Positions 1 to 12,724 of a stretch of DNA of 64,000 nucleotides are shown piece by piece. The DNA lies in contig NZ_CP042431.1 in the NCBI RefSeq assembly GCF_007970185.1, positions 496,001-560,000 of the forward strand. Direction: 5' to 3'. Position numbers and translations under genes: made by a program. The notes below the pieces were generated by a model. That model worked only from the letters and a program-made list of their open reading frames with translations. It made no database searches and was not told the origin of the DNA. This stretch comes from Pseudobacter ginsenosidimutans. Its GTDB lineage: Bacteria; Bacteroidota; Bacteroidia; Chitinophagales; Chitinophagaceae. Each line of letters begins with the position of its first letter. The first letter of the stretch is position 1.

Positions 1-388
1 GAATCACAGCCAGGAATGTGAAAGTCAGGATAGCTGATAAGAGCAGTAATTGGCCTCTCTGCAGAGTTCCGGTAAACATGTTCCTGCTGATAGTGTCCAG
101 GAACCAATAGATGGCAAGTATAGAGAAAAGGATAAAGAAGATCAGCAGGTAAGGATAGAGCGCAACGAAGTTGTTGGATGCAGCGATCAACAGGAAGAAA
201 GGAATGGTGGAATAGCGTCCGTTACATTTGGTGAGGTACCAATGGATGCTACCAAACTGTCCGAATTCTTTCTTCAGGTAAACCGGCACATAATCATCAA
301 ATGAGGGCGATTGAAAGAGGCAGAGAGCAATCATTGCAAGGATGAGCAAGGTCAGGATGCATCCTAACGACAGCGTCATTTTTTTCAT
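1..388 (-). CDS. Polytopic membrane protein, N-terminal part (gene runs off the left edge)
   Basis: An open frame runs from an ATG at 386-388 to the window edge, giving about 129 residues with no stop. Residues 4-22 form a hydrophobic helix (MTLSLGCILTLLILAMIAL). A soluble stretch follows with DDY (about 26-28) and, near 50, NGRYST. At least two further hydrophobic segments come after it (FFLLIAASNNFVALYPYLLIFFILFSILAIYWF region). An aspartate pair after the first helix and a GRY motif before the second resemble DUF6056-type and other glucosyltransferase-like multipass proteins. That is a layout comparison, not a proven match. An in-frame ATG three codons later could also be the start. A promoter-like TATCTTTA lies upstream at 436-443. 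The function is not established. Confidence 0.6.
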   Translation of the reverse strand, partial: MKKMTLSLGCILTLLILAMIALCLFQSPSFDDYVPVYLKKEFGQFGSIHWYLTKCNGRYSTIPFFLLIAASNNFVALYPYLLIFFILFSILAIYWFLDTISRNMFTGTLQRGQLLLLSAILTFTFLAVI

Positions 389-435
389 GGAGGCGATGAT
401 AGATTTTTCTGGTCTGGTAATGAGGTGGTGCGTGC

Positions 436-443
436 TAAAGATA
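436..443 (-). promoter_or_regulatory. Probable -7 promoter element of the membrane-protein gene
   Basis: On the minus strand this reads TATCTTTA, close to the Bacteroidota -7 consensus TAnnTTTG. It lies about 48 bp before the ATG at 388. The -33 box is poor (TTCG at 467-470, spacing about 23), so the call is tentative. Confidence 0.35.
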
Positions 444-486
444 ACCAGAAACTGAGATAAGTTGTGCGAAGGGGTGTATAAATGCG

Positions 487-518
487 AAAAGCCTTGCAAA
501 ACAGATTGCAAGGCTTTT
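487..518 (-). terminator. Rho-independent terminator of the rRNA operon
   Basis: Perfect 13-bp stem (487-499 with 506-518) and a 6-nt loop, ending on the minus strand in TTTT. It lies just downstream of the 5S gene and is symmetrical enough to act in both directions. Confidence 0.85.
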
Positions 519-531
519 GGCTAATAAATAT

Positions 532-643
532 GGCAGCTACCTACTCTCCCGCATTGTTGTGCAGTACCATCGGCCATAAGGGCTTAACTTCTCTGTTCGG
601 GATGGGAAGAGGTGAACACCCTTGGTATAACCACCATAAGAAG
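532..643 (-). rRNA. rrf: 5S ribosomal RNA
   Basis: The minus strand carries the conserved 5S core: TGGTGGTTATACC at the 5' side, TTCACCTCTTCCCATCCCGA in the middle, and GGGAGAGTAGGTAGCTGCC at the 3' end. The two ends can pair, as expected for helix I. It is the last gene of the rRNA operon, about 96 bp after the 23S gene and before a strong terminator. Ends are estimated to within a few bases. Confidence 0.93.
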
Positions 644-739
644 GTTGATCTTATGATCTTAATAAATTACATATTGGGAATGTTGTAAAAAACGGTAGCA
701 GTATACCTAACAATAAATTCTATCGAAATTTGTTAAAAA

Positions 740-3618
<2,879 letters not shown>

Positions 3619-3812
3619 GAGTTATTATACTTATTACTCGTTTCTTACAACATTTATACTTGTTAGAATAACAATTATTTTCCCAATATGTCAAAGAGCT
3701 TTGTTTGATTGCCTGCCTCACGGCAAACAATAAACGAAGTTGATGTGTCGGTTACGAACCACTAGACCATTCACTTTTGAACGTCAACATCACAGTTTGA
3801 AAGAACTTTTTG

Positions 3813-3885
3813 TGGAGGATAACGGATTCGAACCGTTGACCCCTGCGTGCAAGGCAGGTGCTCTAGCCAGCTGAGCTAATCCCCC
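3813..3885 (-). tRNA. tRNA-Ala (anticodon TGC)
   Basis: The cloverleaf reads cleanly. The acceptor GGGGGAT pairs with ATCCTCC. The D arm contains TAGCTCAGCTGG, the anticodon stem CCTGC/GCAGG carries TGC, and the T arm contains GGTTCGAATCC. CCA is not encoded. It sits in the 16S-23S spacer together with tRNA-Ile, the usual arrangement. Confidence 0.95.
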
Positions 3886-3955
3886 AGGAGTTGATGCCTT
3901 GAGGTGGTTGCCCCGAGCTTTTGTGCGCTCTCGCCCAGTCTCTCGCAGCTTGTGG

Positions 3956-4030
3956 TAGACCCGACCAGATTTGAACTGGTGACCCCTACATTATCAGTGT
4001 AGTGCTCTAACCAGGCTGAGCTACGGATCT
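3956..4030 (-). tRNA. tRNA-Ile (anticodon GAT)
   Basis: The acceptor AGATCCG pairs with CGGGTCT (one G-U). The anticodon stem CTACA/TGTAG carries GAT, and the T arm contains GGTCACC...GGTTCAAATCT-type pairing. The bases after the discriminator A happen to read CCA (3953-3955). It is the first tRNA of the 16S-23S spacer. Confidence 0.94.
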
Positions 4031-4137
4031 GTAGTAGCCCCTTTTGATCGGGTAACTAATAAAGAAAATCTGTAAAGAACTCATCTGAAAATTGAAAGAA
4101 TTTGAAAGCAACAACTAAAAAGAACCAAGCTTCTCTA

Positions 4138-5668
<1,531 letters not shown>

Positions 5669-5844
5669 TGAGTTTTGATCACTTAGCTAAATTCTCTAAA
5701 GAAAATTCAACGTTGTGTTCGTTAATTAAATTACGCTTTTGTTACTTACCATAACTGTTACATTATGTGCTGCTGCTTCCAAACTTTCAAAGATCTTTCG
5801 GCCTTACTTTTCCTTTTCAAACCGCCACTCTTTCAAGCGGGGTG

Positions 5845-5876
5845 CAAAGGTAAGTGACCATCGTATACTTACCAAA
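5845..5876 (-). promoter_or_regulatory. rRNA operon promoter cassette P1 (nearest to 16S)
   Basis: Minus strand: -33 TTTG (5873-5876), 20-bp spacer, -7 TACCTTTG (5845-5852), then a GC-rich start region CACCCCGCTTGAAAG. This is the first of five cassettes of the same build. Confidence 0.75.
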
Positions 5877-5959
5877 TATTTCCTTAGGTTTTTTTTCGAT
5901 TCTCATCTCATTTTCACCTAAACAATATTTGAAAGAACTTGCTGTTTCTGAATGGGTTG

Positions 5960-5991
5960 CAAAGGTATGAGGCCAATCTCTCTTCTCCAAA
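5960..5991 (-). promoter_or_regulatory. rRNA operon promoter cassette P2
   Basis: Minus strand: TTTG (5988-5991), 20-bp spacer, TACCTTTG (5960-5967), then CAACCCATTC. It is the most diverged start region of the five. Confidence 0.7.
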
Positions 5992-6108
5992 TCTTTCTCC
6001 AAATTTTTACCTCTTTTTTTCTTCGTTTCAACCACCGTATTCTCTAAGAACTAACTGTTTTTCCGACCTCTTTTCTCACTCTCTTTTTCTTCTTTTCTAT
6101 CGGGGGTG

Positions 6109-6140
6109 CGAAGGTAGCAGAGTTTGTATTTCTCACCAAA
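6109..6140 (-). promoter_or_regulatory. rRNA operon promoter cassette P3
   Basis: Minus strand: TTTG (6137-6140), 20-bp spacer, TACCTTCG (6109-6116), then CACCCCCG. The -7 box has C in place of the last T. Confidence 0.7.
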
Positions 6141-6224
6141 CTTTTTATTATCTTTTTGCTACTTTTTTTTCGCTCTGTCTGATTAGTAAAGGGGAAAGAA
6201 CTGTTCACTTTTTGAAGCGGGGTG

Positions 6225-6256
6225 CGAAGGTAGAGCGTTTATCATTTACCACCAAA
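6225..6256 (-). promoter_or_regulatory. rRNA operon promoter cassette P4
   Basis: Minus strand: TTTG (6253-6256), 20-bp spacer, TACCTTCG (6225-6232), then CACCCCGCTTC. The same TTCG variant as P3. Confidence 0.7.
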
Positions 6257-6383
6257 ACTTTTCTCATTTTTCCGCTCTCTTTTTTTTCTTCTACCTTTTT
6301 CAACCATGCAAAGAACTCAATCACTTTTAAACGGCTTTCTCTCTTCTTCTCTCTTTCTCTATCCGTTTTTCTCAAGCGGGGTG

Positions 6384-6414
6384 CAAAGATAAGCGTGTTT
6401 TGTTTTCTACCAAA
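6384..6414 (-). promoter_or_regulatory. rRNA operon promoter cassette P5 (most upstream)
   Basis: Minus strand: TTTG (6411-6414), 19-bp spacer, TATCTTTG (6384-6391), then CACCCCGCTTGAG. It lies about 77 bp past the stop of truA, so truA transcripts may run into it. Confidence 0.7.
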
Positions 6415-6491
6415 TCTTTTCAAAACTATTTTCATACCATCATCTGAAACTCAATACTGTAGCAGGTTTCAAAGAAAATATTTTTTGTCGC

Positions 6492-7244
6492 TTATTCCAG
6501 TTTTCCAAAATATCCATCGGGATATTCCACCTTTACTAACAGTAACCCATGACCGGGAACGGAAAAATCAGCACCTGTACAATCCTTCGCTTCTATAACT
6601 CTTCTCAATTCATCCAGCGTTATCTTTCCCCTCCCCGCTTTCAACATCGTTCCTGTTAATCCCCTCACCATTCCACGCAGGAACCTGTTTGCCTTTACTC
6701 TATATACAAGTGTATCCTCCCTCCTTACCCACTCACTGTATTTGATACTGCAATTGAATGTCTTTACCTGTGTATTCCTCTTACTGAAACTGGTGAAATC
6801 TGTATACTCTTTTATTATACCCGCAGCCTGTTGCAATACATCTTCATTTACTGTATATGGAAAGAAATAAGCGCGGTCTGCAATAAAGGGATCTTTTGCG
6901 CGGTATACGGTGTATTCATATTCCCTGGCAATGGCATCAAAACGGCAATGGGCATTATAGGGCATTTGCCGGATGCTGTGAATGGCGATATCCCCGGGGA
7001 GGATCGCATTTAAATTATAGATCGCGCGGTCAGGCACATTGAACTCCGCATCAAACTGGAAGAAGTTCTGCCGGGCATGCACGCCGGAATCGGTGCGGGA
7101 GGATCCTGTCAGGGGCACATGCTGCCTGAAATACACAGCCAGCGCTTTTTCCACTTCACTCTGGATGGTGAGCACATCGTCCTGCACCTGGAATCCTGCA
7201 TAGCGGGTTCCTTTATAACTTACTTCAATGAAGTATCGGGCCAT
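6492..7244 (-). CDS. truA: tRNA pseudouridine(38-40) synthase TruA
   Basis: 250 residues, normal for TruA. The N-terminus has the family pattern YKGTRYAGFQVQ, and the catalytic aspartate is D52 in SSRTDSGVHA. Later blocks FTSFSKRNTQ and NRFLRGMVRGLTGTML are also typical of the family. TruA converts uridines 38-40 of the tRNA anticodon arm to pseudouridine in the cytoplasm. The gene starts 29 bp after the DUF4476 gene and is probably co-transcribed with it. Downstream comes the promoter array of the rRNA operon on the same strand, with no hairpin terminator seen between. Confidence 0.95.
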   Translation of the reverse strand: MARYFIEVSYKGTRYAGFQVQDDVLTIQSEVEKALAVYFRQHVPLTGSSRTDSGVHARQNFFQFDAEFNVPDRAIYNLNAILPGDIAIHSIRQMPYNAHCRFDAIAREYEYTVYRAKDPFIADRAYFFPYTVNEDVLQQAAGIIKEYTDFTSFSKRNTQVKTFNCSIKYSEWVRREDTLVYRVKANRFLRGMVRGLTGTMLKAGRGKITLDELRRVIEAKDCTGADFSVPGHGLLLVKVEYPDGYFGKLE

Positions 7245-7273
7245 TATAATAGAGATTATCTGTTCAAACCGGG

Positions 7274-8734
7274 TCAGTCTTTGATCCTGACAAGCGTTTT
7301 AAAGCGGGCAATGTACGTTTCTTCGGTCAATAATGAGATGAGAGAACGGAATTCACTGGTATCTGCAGTAAAAGGATAGCACTGCTCAAAGAACCTGTAC
7401 TGCGCCTCATCATTCATGAACAACTCGGAAAGGGCCCTGATCTGGCGGGTATAGATGCATTTGGATTTGAAAAGCTTTTTGGTACTCGCGAGCTTGCTAT
7501 CGAGCGTAGGCTCATCCAGGATCTTCACACGCAGTTTATCGATATCGTTGTCAGTGGCGAAATTGGAACAATCGGAATTGATCATCACCATCTTCTTTTT
7601 ATCTGTTTCAGGTTCTGCAGCGGTCTCTTTCTTTACAGCAGTTGTGCCGGAGGCTGCCACAACAGTATTCGCCGGTGCAGGCGTTTCTGCCGTATTGGGT
7701 AGAACTTTTACTGAAGTATCAGGAGCGGGATTTGATTTCGTCTGCGCTACTTCGCCCGGCCTGGTAACGGTCTGCTCACCTGCGAGGCTCTTAATTGTAT
7801 CAGGATCGGCATCGATGATCACGGAAATAGTATCAACGCGGCCGGCGGAGCTGTCTGTAAACACCATACTTCTCCCTTTGGGCAGGATATAGTCTTTCAC
7901 CATCGTCACCGTTGGTTTGGGTGCAGTATACACGAGGATAGGACCGGCCTCAACGGCCACTGCCGAATCTTTCACGGCGGTGAGCCCATTTGCAGCCATG
8001 GTGGAATCTTTTGTCTCAACTGCAATAGCAATGGCTGAATCCGCTACCACTACTGCAGAATCGACCATCACCTCTCCGCTATTGACTGCCATAGCTCCCT
8101 TCAGGGTATCGGCAACAGAATGCTGAACCAGTGCGGAATCCACGGTGGCCCCGATAGCATTGGCAGCCATTGCGGTGCTGTCTGTCACCCCTGCAATAGC
8201 ACTGTCTTTTATTATAGTTGTATTCGCCGGAGCGGGAGCAGCATTGGCAAATACTTCCTGTTTTCCGGGAAGATCTTTTACTGAAGCCACATAAAGCACG
8301 GCGGAATCGTTCACAACGGCGGCCATCAAACTGGTGAAAGCGTCATCTTTCTTCCTTTCTCCATACCAGTTTACTTCAACGGCCTGACCGGCACGGGTGG
8401 ATAACCGTTCTCCATTATCCCAGTTCACCAGCGTCCAGTTCTGATCGCCGGCGGGCTTCAGGGTAAAGCCAAGATCTTTCCGGTTGAAAGTGACCAGGAA
8501 GTTCTGTTCGGGATATTTGTTGCGGGGAAATCCTACCGATACCTGGTATGTACTATCGCCCAGCCCATGCACTACCAGGTTGCCCGCAGCGCTGGAGCTC
8601 CAGGTTTTATTGGACATGCGCACATAAAAAGGCTGTTTGTCCTCCGTTTGGATACACAGGAAATAACGATCCTGGGCTGAGAGCTGCACAGCAGAGAACA
8701 GATAAATAATTATGGCTAAAACAGTTCGCATCAT
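7274..8734 (-). CDS. Secreted protein with C-terminal DUF4476 domain and long Ala/Val/Asp/Ser-rich linker
   Basis: The start at 8734 is chosen because the signal peptide (MMRTVLAIIIYLFSAVQLSAQ) follows directly. An in-frame ATG at 8761 would add nine residues. About residues 20-140 look like a beta-rich domain (YFLCIQTEDKQPFYVRMSNKTW...). The middle is low-complexity with many DSA/DST triplets (DSAVVVADSAIAIAVETKDS and similar). The last 100 residues are helical with NFATDNDIDKLRVKI, FKSKCIYTRQIRALSELF and YRFFEQCYPFTAD, which matches DUF4476. The role is unknown; such proteins are exported in Bacteroidota. It probably heads the transcript that includes truA. Confidence 0.75.
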   Translation of the reverse strand: MMRTVLAIIIYLFSAVQLSAQDRYFLCIQTEDKQPFYVRMSNKTWSSSAAGNLVVHGLGDSTYQVSVGFPRNKYPEQNFLVTFNRKDLGFTLKPAGDQNWTLVNWDNGERLSTRAGQAVEVNWYGERKKDDAFTSLMAAVVNDSAVLYVASVKDLPGKQEVFANAAPAPANTTIIKDSAIAGVTDSTAMAANAIGATVDSALVQHSVADTLKGAMAVNSGEVMVDSAVVVADSAIAIAVETKDSTMAANGLTAVKDSAVAVEAGPILVYTAPKPTVTMVKDYILPKGRSMVFTDSSAGRVDTISVIIDADPDTIKSLAGEQTVTRPGEVAQTKSNPAPDTSVKVLPNTAETPAPANTVVAASGTTAVKKETAAEPETDKKKMVMINSDCSNFATDNDIDKLRVKILDEPTLDSKLASTKKLFKSKCIYTRQIRALSELFMNDEAQYRFFEQCYPFTADTSEFRSLISLLTEETYIARFKTLVRIKD

Positions 8735-8830
8735 AATGCGGTATGGATTGCTGATAAGCAAATCTACTTATTTGCAATTACCTTGCCGCCACTTGTACAG
8801 TTTTTTAGTAATATTAAGAAAGGCAGACTC

Positions 8831-8838
8831 TATCTTTA
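8831..8838 (+). promoter_or_regulatory. Probable -7 promoter element of the M1 aminopeptidase gene
   Basis: TATCTTTA fits the TAnnTTTG class and lies 20 bp before the ATG at 8858, leaving a short leader. AT-rich TTTTTTAGTAATAT precedes it at about the -33 distance. Confidence 0.5.
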
Positions 8839-8857
8839 CGCCACTTAAATTTTCATC

Positions 8858-11371
8858 ATGAAGAAATTCCTTATTGGAGTATTAGCCCTCGCTACCGCGC
8901 AACAGCTTGCTGCGCAGGACCACGAGGCAGAAGCTCAGGACACATCCTGGAAGAAGGAGTACCGTGGAAGCTATACGATCATCAATGACCTGGTCCATAC
9001 CAAAGTGGACGCGAAATTCGACTACGACAAATCCTACATGTACGGAAAAGTATGGATCACGCTCAAACCGCATTTCTATCCCACCGATTCACTTACCCTG
9101 GACGCAAAGGGAATGGATATCCATAAAGTGGCCCTGGTGAAAGGCAGCTCCACCACTCCGCTCAAATTCGGGTACGATGGCTGGAACCTGACTATCAACC
9201 TGGACAAAACCTACAAAAACAACGAAACCTATACCATCTATATAGATTATACGGCCAAGCCCAATGAAGTGAAAGTGCAGGGCAGTGCAGCCATTACAGA
9301 TGCGAAAGGTCTTTACTTCATCAATCCAAAAGGCGAGGAAAAAGATAAACCCACACAGATCTGGACCCAGGGCGAAACCGAAGCCACTTCTGTTTGGTGC
9401 CCCACCATCGACAAGCCAAACATGAAGACCACACAGGAAACCATCATGACGGTTCCTGCCAAATTTGTGACCCTCTCCAACGGTAAAATGATCAGCTCCA
9501 AAAAGAATGCTGATGGCACCCGTACAGACCACTGGAAAATGGACCTCCCCCATGCTCCCTATCTTTTCTTCATGGGCGTGGGCGATTATGCCGTGATCAA
9601 AGACAGCTGGAAAGGGAAAGAAGTGAACTACTATGTGGAACATGAATTTGCTCCCGTTGCCAAAAAGATCTTCGGCAATACTCCGGAGATGATGACCTTC
9701 TTCTCAAAGATCACCGGCCTGGATTATCCCTGGGTAAAATATTCGCAGATGACTGCGCGCGACTATGTGAGCGGTGCCATGGAAAACACCACGGCAACCC
9801 TTCACCAGGAAAGCGCACAGCAGGATGCACGCGAACTGATCGATGGCAATGGCTGGGAAAGCACCATCGCACACGAGCTGTTCCACCACTGGTTTGGTGA
9901 TTATGTTACCGCCGAAAGCTGGAGCAACCTCACCGTGAACGAATCTTTCGCCAACTACAGCGAAACACTGTGGGACGAATACAAATATGGAAAAGATGCC
10001 GGCGATGCCCAGAACTACAATGATATGGCGGGTTACCTGCAAAGCGGAAGCGAGAAGAAAGATCTCGTTCGTTTCCACTACCCCGACAAAGAATCCATGT
10101 TCGATGCCGTTAGTTACAACAAAGGCGGCCGCATCCTGCATATGCTTCGCAATTATGTAGGGAACGATGCATTCAACAAAGCCCTCAATGTATACCTCAC
10201 AGAAAACAAATTCCAGGCTGCTGAAGCGCATAACCTTCGTCTGGCATTCGAAAAAGTGACTGGTCAGGACCTCAACTGGTTCTTTAACCAATGGTATTTC
10301 GGCGATGGCCATCCTTTGCTGGATATCGATTACCTGTACAACGAGAATGCAAAGACCGTTCAGGTGATCATCAAACAAACACAGAAAACAGGAAAAGTAT
10401 TCATCCTGCCGATCGCTATCGATGTTTATAATGGCGCTAAAAAAACACGCCACAATGTTTGGGTGAAAAATGCAGTGGACACTTTCACATTCTCCTACAC
10501 CAGCAGACCTGAACTGGTGAATGTGGATGGCGACAAGATCCTGCTGGCCATCAAGAAAGACAACAAGACGCTGGATAATTATATACACCAGTACAAATAT
10601 GCCGGGCTGTACCTGGACCGTCGTGAAGCCATTGAGTTTGCACAAAAGAACCAGGACAATTCCAAAGCACAGGAATTACTGAAACTGGCTTTGAAAGATA
10701 AGTACCACGGACTGCGCATACTCACGGCCACCAGACTGGATTTCAAGAACAGCGCGCTCAAATCCGCTGTTGAACCGATCCTGGCCGACCTGGCAAAGAC
10801 AGATCCCAAATCAACCGTTCGCGCAGCTGCCATCTCAGCGCTCGTCAACTATGATAACGCAGCTTACAATGCTATCTACGCGAAAGGCATTACCGATTCT
10901 TCTTACAGCGTAGCAGGTGCATCACTGGAAAACCTGTCGAAGAAAGATAAGGCCGCTGCCCTCGCTGCTGCGAAGAAGATCGCCTCCGGCGGAAAGCTGA
11001 AAGGCGCCATGACTGAATCTGTACTGAAAGTACTGGCCCAGTCCGGCGACGAAAGTTCCTTTGAACTGGTAGCAAATACTTTCGATGAAATGCCTTTGTC
11101 CAATGCCAAGTTCAACCTCCTGCCTCCTTTTGCCGAGTACCTCGGTAATGTGAGCAATACTGCCAACTTCAAAAAAGGCATTGATGCCATTATCAAATTC
11201 AGGGAAGTGCTGAAGCCTTACGGTTATGAGCAAGTGGTGAACAATTTCCTGATGAATGCCACTCTGAAGAAGAAAGAAGCTGCCCTGGCAGCTGCCTCCG
11301 ATAAGAAAGCGCTGCAGGAGCAGATCGATTACCTGAAAACACAGGTTCAGGGAGAAAAGAAAGGATTCTAA
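8858..11371 (+). CDS. Secreted M1 family metallo-aminopeptidase
   Basis: 837 residues with a signal peptide (MKKFLIGVLALATAQQLAAQ). An N-terminal beta domain is followed by the M1 catalytic core: GAMEN at 306-310 (recognises the free N-terminus of the peptide) and the zinc site HELFH at 339-343 with the third ligand E362 in NESFANY. The region 500-590 looks like the usual beta-sandwich. The C-terminal part, about 590-837, is helical with HEAT-like repeats. It likely removes N-terminal amino acids from peptides in the periplasm or outside the cell. It is a single gene with its own promoter and terminator. Substrate preference cannot be read from the sequence. Confidence 0.93.
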   Translation: MKKFLIGVLALATAQQLAAQDHEAEAQDTSWKKEYRGSYTIINDLVHTKVDAKFDYDKSYMYGKVWITLKPHFYPTDSLTLDAKGMDIHKVALVKGSSTTPLKFGYDGWNLTINLDKTYKNNETYTIYIDYTAKPNEVKVQGSAAITDAKGLYFINPKGEEKDKPTQIWTQGETEATSVWCPTIDKPNMKTTQETIMTVPAKFVTLSNGKMISSKKNADGTRTDHWKMDLPHAPYLFFMGVGDYAVIKDSWKGKEVNYYVEHEFAPVAKKIFGNTPEMMTFFSKITGLDYPWVKYSQMTARDYVSGAMENTTATLHQESAQQDARELIDGNGWESTIAHELFHHWFGDYVTAESWSNLTVNESFANYSETLWDEYKYGKDAGDAQNYNDMAGYLQSGSEKKDLVRFHYPDKESMFDAVSYNKGGRILHMLRNYVGNDAFNKALNVYLTENKFQAAEAHNLRLAFEKVTGQDLNWFFNQWYFGDGHPLLDIDYLYNENAKTVQVIIKQTQKTGKVFILPIAIDVYNGAKKTRHNVWVKNAVDTFTFSYTSRPELVNVDGDKILLAIKKDNKTLDNYIHQYKYAGLYLDRREAIEFAQKNQDNSKAQELLKLALKDKYHGLRILTATRLDFKNSALKSAVEPILADLAKTDPKSTVRAAAISALVNYDNAAYNAIYAKGITDSSYSVAGASLENLSKKDKAAALAAAKKIASGGKLKGAMTESVLKVLAQSGDESSFELVANTFDEMPLSNAKFNLLPPFAEYLGNVSNTANFKKGIDAIIKFREVLKPYGYEQVVNNFLMNATLKKKEAALAAASDKKALQEQIDYLKTQVQGEKKGF

Positions 11372-11390
11372 TCTTTTTAATACTCATTAT

Positions 11391-11424
11391 AAAAGCCTGG
11401 CTGACAGACCGTTAGCCGGGCTTT
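11391..11424 (+). terminator. Terminator of the aminopeptidase gene
   Basis: AAAAGCCTGGCT pairs with AGCCGGGCTTTT around an 11-nt loop (one G-T pair), and TTTTTTATTTT follows. It lies 20 bp after the stop codon. Confidence 0.85.
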
Positions 11425-11545
11425 TTTATTTTTGGATGATTTAATCAAATGATTACCAAGCAATTGGAAGCGCCGGATGGTACCTTAGTTGCTGCTGAAT
11501 GGGGGATTAGTTGCTGCTGAGTGGTACTCAGAGGTATGCGGGGGT

Positions 11546-11676
11546 GTAGTCTGAGACTAGTATGGGAGTAGTCTGAAAGTAGTACGAAAGTAGTATGATA
11601 GTAGTGAAATACTGGCTTTTTAAACGGGGAGAGTACTGAGATAGTACTGAGACAGTAGTATGAAGGTAGTGAAAGG
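11546..11676. repeat. Two blocks of 11-bp tandem repeats (about 6 + 4 units)
   Basis: Block 1 (11546-11611) has six units of GTAGTNYGARA type, e.g. GTAGTCTGAAA, GTAGTACGAAA, GTAGTATGATA. Block 2 (11633-11676) has GTACTGAGATA, GTACTGAGACA, GTAGTATGAAG, GTAGTGAAAGG. The 22-bp doublet at about 11499-11542 (GTTGCTGCTGA repeated at 22-bp distance) may be a decayed extension. The block fills the 317-bp gap between the aminopeptidase terminator and the stop of the last TPM gene. I see no gene in it. Confidence 0.75.
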
Positions 11677-11688
11677 GGCTCTTCGAAT

Positions 11689-12660
11689 TTACCAATCACC
11701 ACTTGATCCGCCTCCGCCGCTATCGCCGCCGGAATCACCTCCGCTGCTGCCACCATCGAAACCTCCGAAGTCGGAACTTCCTGAACTGTAATCATTGCTG
11801 CTGCCAGTGTTCCAGCTGCCGGCATTGTTATCGTTATTATCGGTTTTGTTGGAATTACTGAACCATTGATGGAGTAACCAGCCGGCAAATAATCCTCCAA
11901 AGAGGGAAGTTCCTGCTGACCGGGTGTTATCATATGAGCGATAACCACCACCGGAGTAAACCCCTCCGCTGTTCCTGTTTTTCATTATTGCAGAAAAGAT
12001 AGCGATACCAAAGATCAATATTATAAACACAATGGCTACACGAAAACCGGAACCCAAACCGGAATTGGTTTCGCCCACATGAGTATTCTGAGTTGCGTAG
12101 TCGTAGGATGTGGGCGTTGGCACACTACCCTGTAAACTTTCGGTTGCACTTGCGTGCTGTACTGTGTCTGGAAAGGATCTTATCGCTAATTCCATCAATG
12201 AGTTGGTGGCTTTATCCAGTCCTTCAAAATATCTGGATCCTTTGAAAGATGGGCCGATATCTTCTTTGATGATGCGTGCGGCTTCTTCATTGGTAACAAC
12301 TGATTCCAGGCCGTATCCCACTTCGATCCTGATCTTCCTGTCTTTAATGGCAGCGAGTATCAGCAGTCCATTATTCTCATACTTTTGTCCGATTCCCCAG
12401 TTATTGAAAAGCTTGTTGGCAGTTTCTTCCAGGTTGCGGCCATTGAGGGAAGGGATCAATACCACTGCGATCTGGGTGGATGTTCTGTTATCGAAATCCA
12501 CCAGTTTCTTTTCCAGTTTTTGTCTTTCTGCTTTCGACAACGCATGCACATGATCGTTCACCAGTTGTCTGGGCCTGTTTTCGATAATGGAATCCAGGTC
12601 CTGTGCAAACGCGTGGAGGCTGCAAAACAAAACTGCAATAATTGTAAACAACCGTTTCAT
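11689..12660 (-). CDS. TPM-domain (YgcG-like) exported protein with Gly/Ser-rich tail, copy 1
   Basis: 323 residues. The start at 12660 is chosen because a signal peptide (MKRLFTIIAVLFCSLHAFAQ) follows. The frame is open further upstream, but that part overlaps the previous gene out of frame. A TPM domain covers about 25-170 (VNDHVHALSKAERQKLEKKL, TSTQIAVVLIPSLNG, NNGLLILAAIKDRKIRIEVG). A transmembrane segment lies near 215-235 (VAIVFIILIFGIAIFSAIM), and a long Asn/Gly/Ser tail ends in GGSSGDW. TPM proteins are found as membrane-anchored periplasmic proteins beside LemA; Psb27-type and phosphatase roles are discussed for the family, but nothing specific can be said here. It is the last gene of the lemA cluster. 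Confidence 0.85.
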   Translation of the reverse strand: MKRLFTIIAVLFCSLHAFAQDLDSIIENRPRQLVNDHVHALSKAERQKLEKKLVDFDNRTSTQIAVVLIPSLNGRNLEETANKLFNNWGIGQKYENNGLLILAAIKDRKIRIEVGYGLESVVTNEEAARIIKEDIGPSFKGSRYFEGLDKATNSLMELAIRSFPDTVQHASATESLQGSVPTPTSYDYATQNTHVGETNSGLGSGFRVAIVFIILIFGIAIFSAIMKNRNSGGVYSGGGYRSYDNTRSAGTSLFGGLFAGWLLHQWFSNSNKTDNNDNNAGSWNTGSSNDYSSGSSDFGGFDGGSSGGDSGGDSGGGGSSGDW

Positions 12661-12724
12661 ATAAACAGTTATTGGTTCATAAAGGTCTAAAAAAAGCGGG
12701 ACCATACGATCCCGCCTGAATAAT

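Noticed and set aside
5739-6598. Open frames of 60-219 codons in the region upstream of 16S
   Set aside because: The stretch is low-complexity pyrimidine-rich DNA between promoter cassettes. The frames are rich in Phe/Ser/Leu or Lys/Arg and overlap the end of truA.
9089-10645. Long antisense frames (184 and 313 codons) in the M1 aminopeptidase gene
   Set aside because: They are opposite a gene with clear catalytic motifs and show no recognisable domain.
11445-11951. Frame of 168 codons on the minus strand over the 11-bp repeats
   Set aside because: It is out of frame with the TPM gene it overlaps and is open only because of the repeats and Ser/Gly coding.
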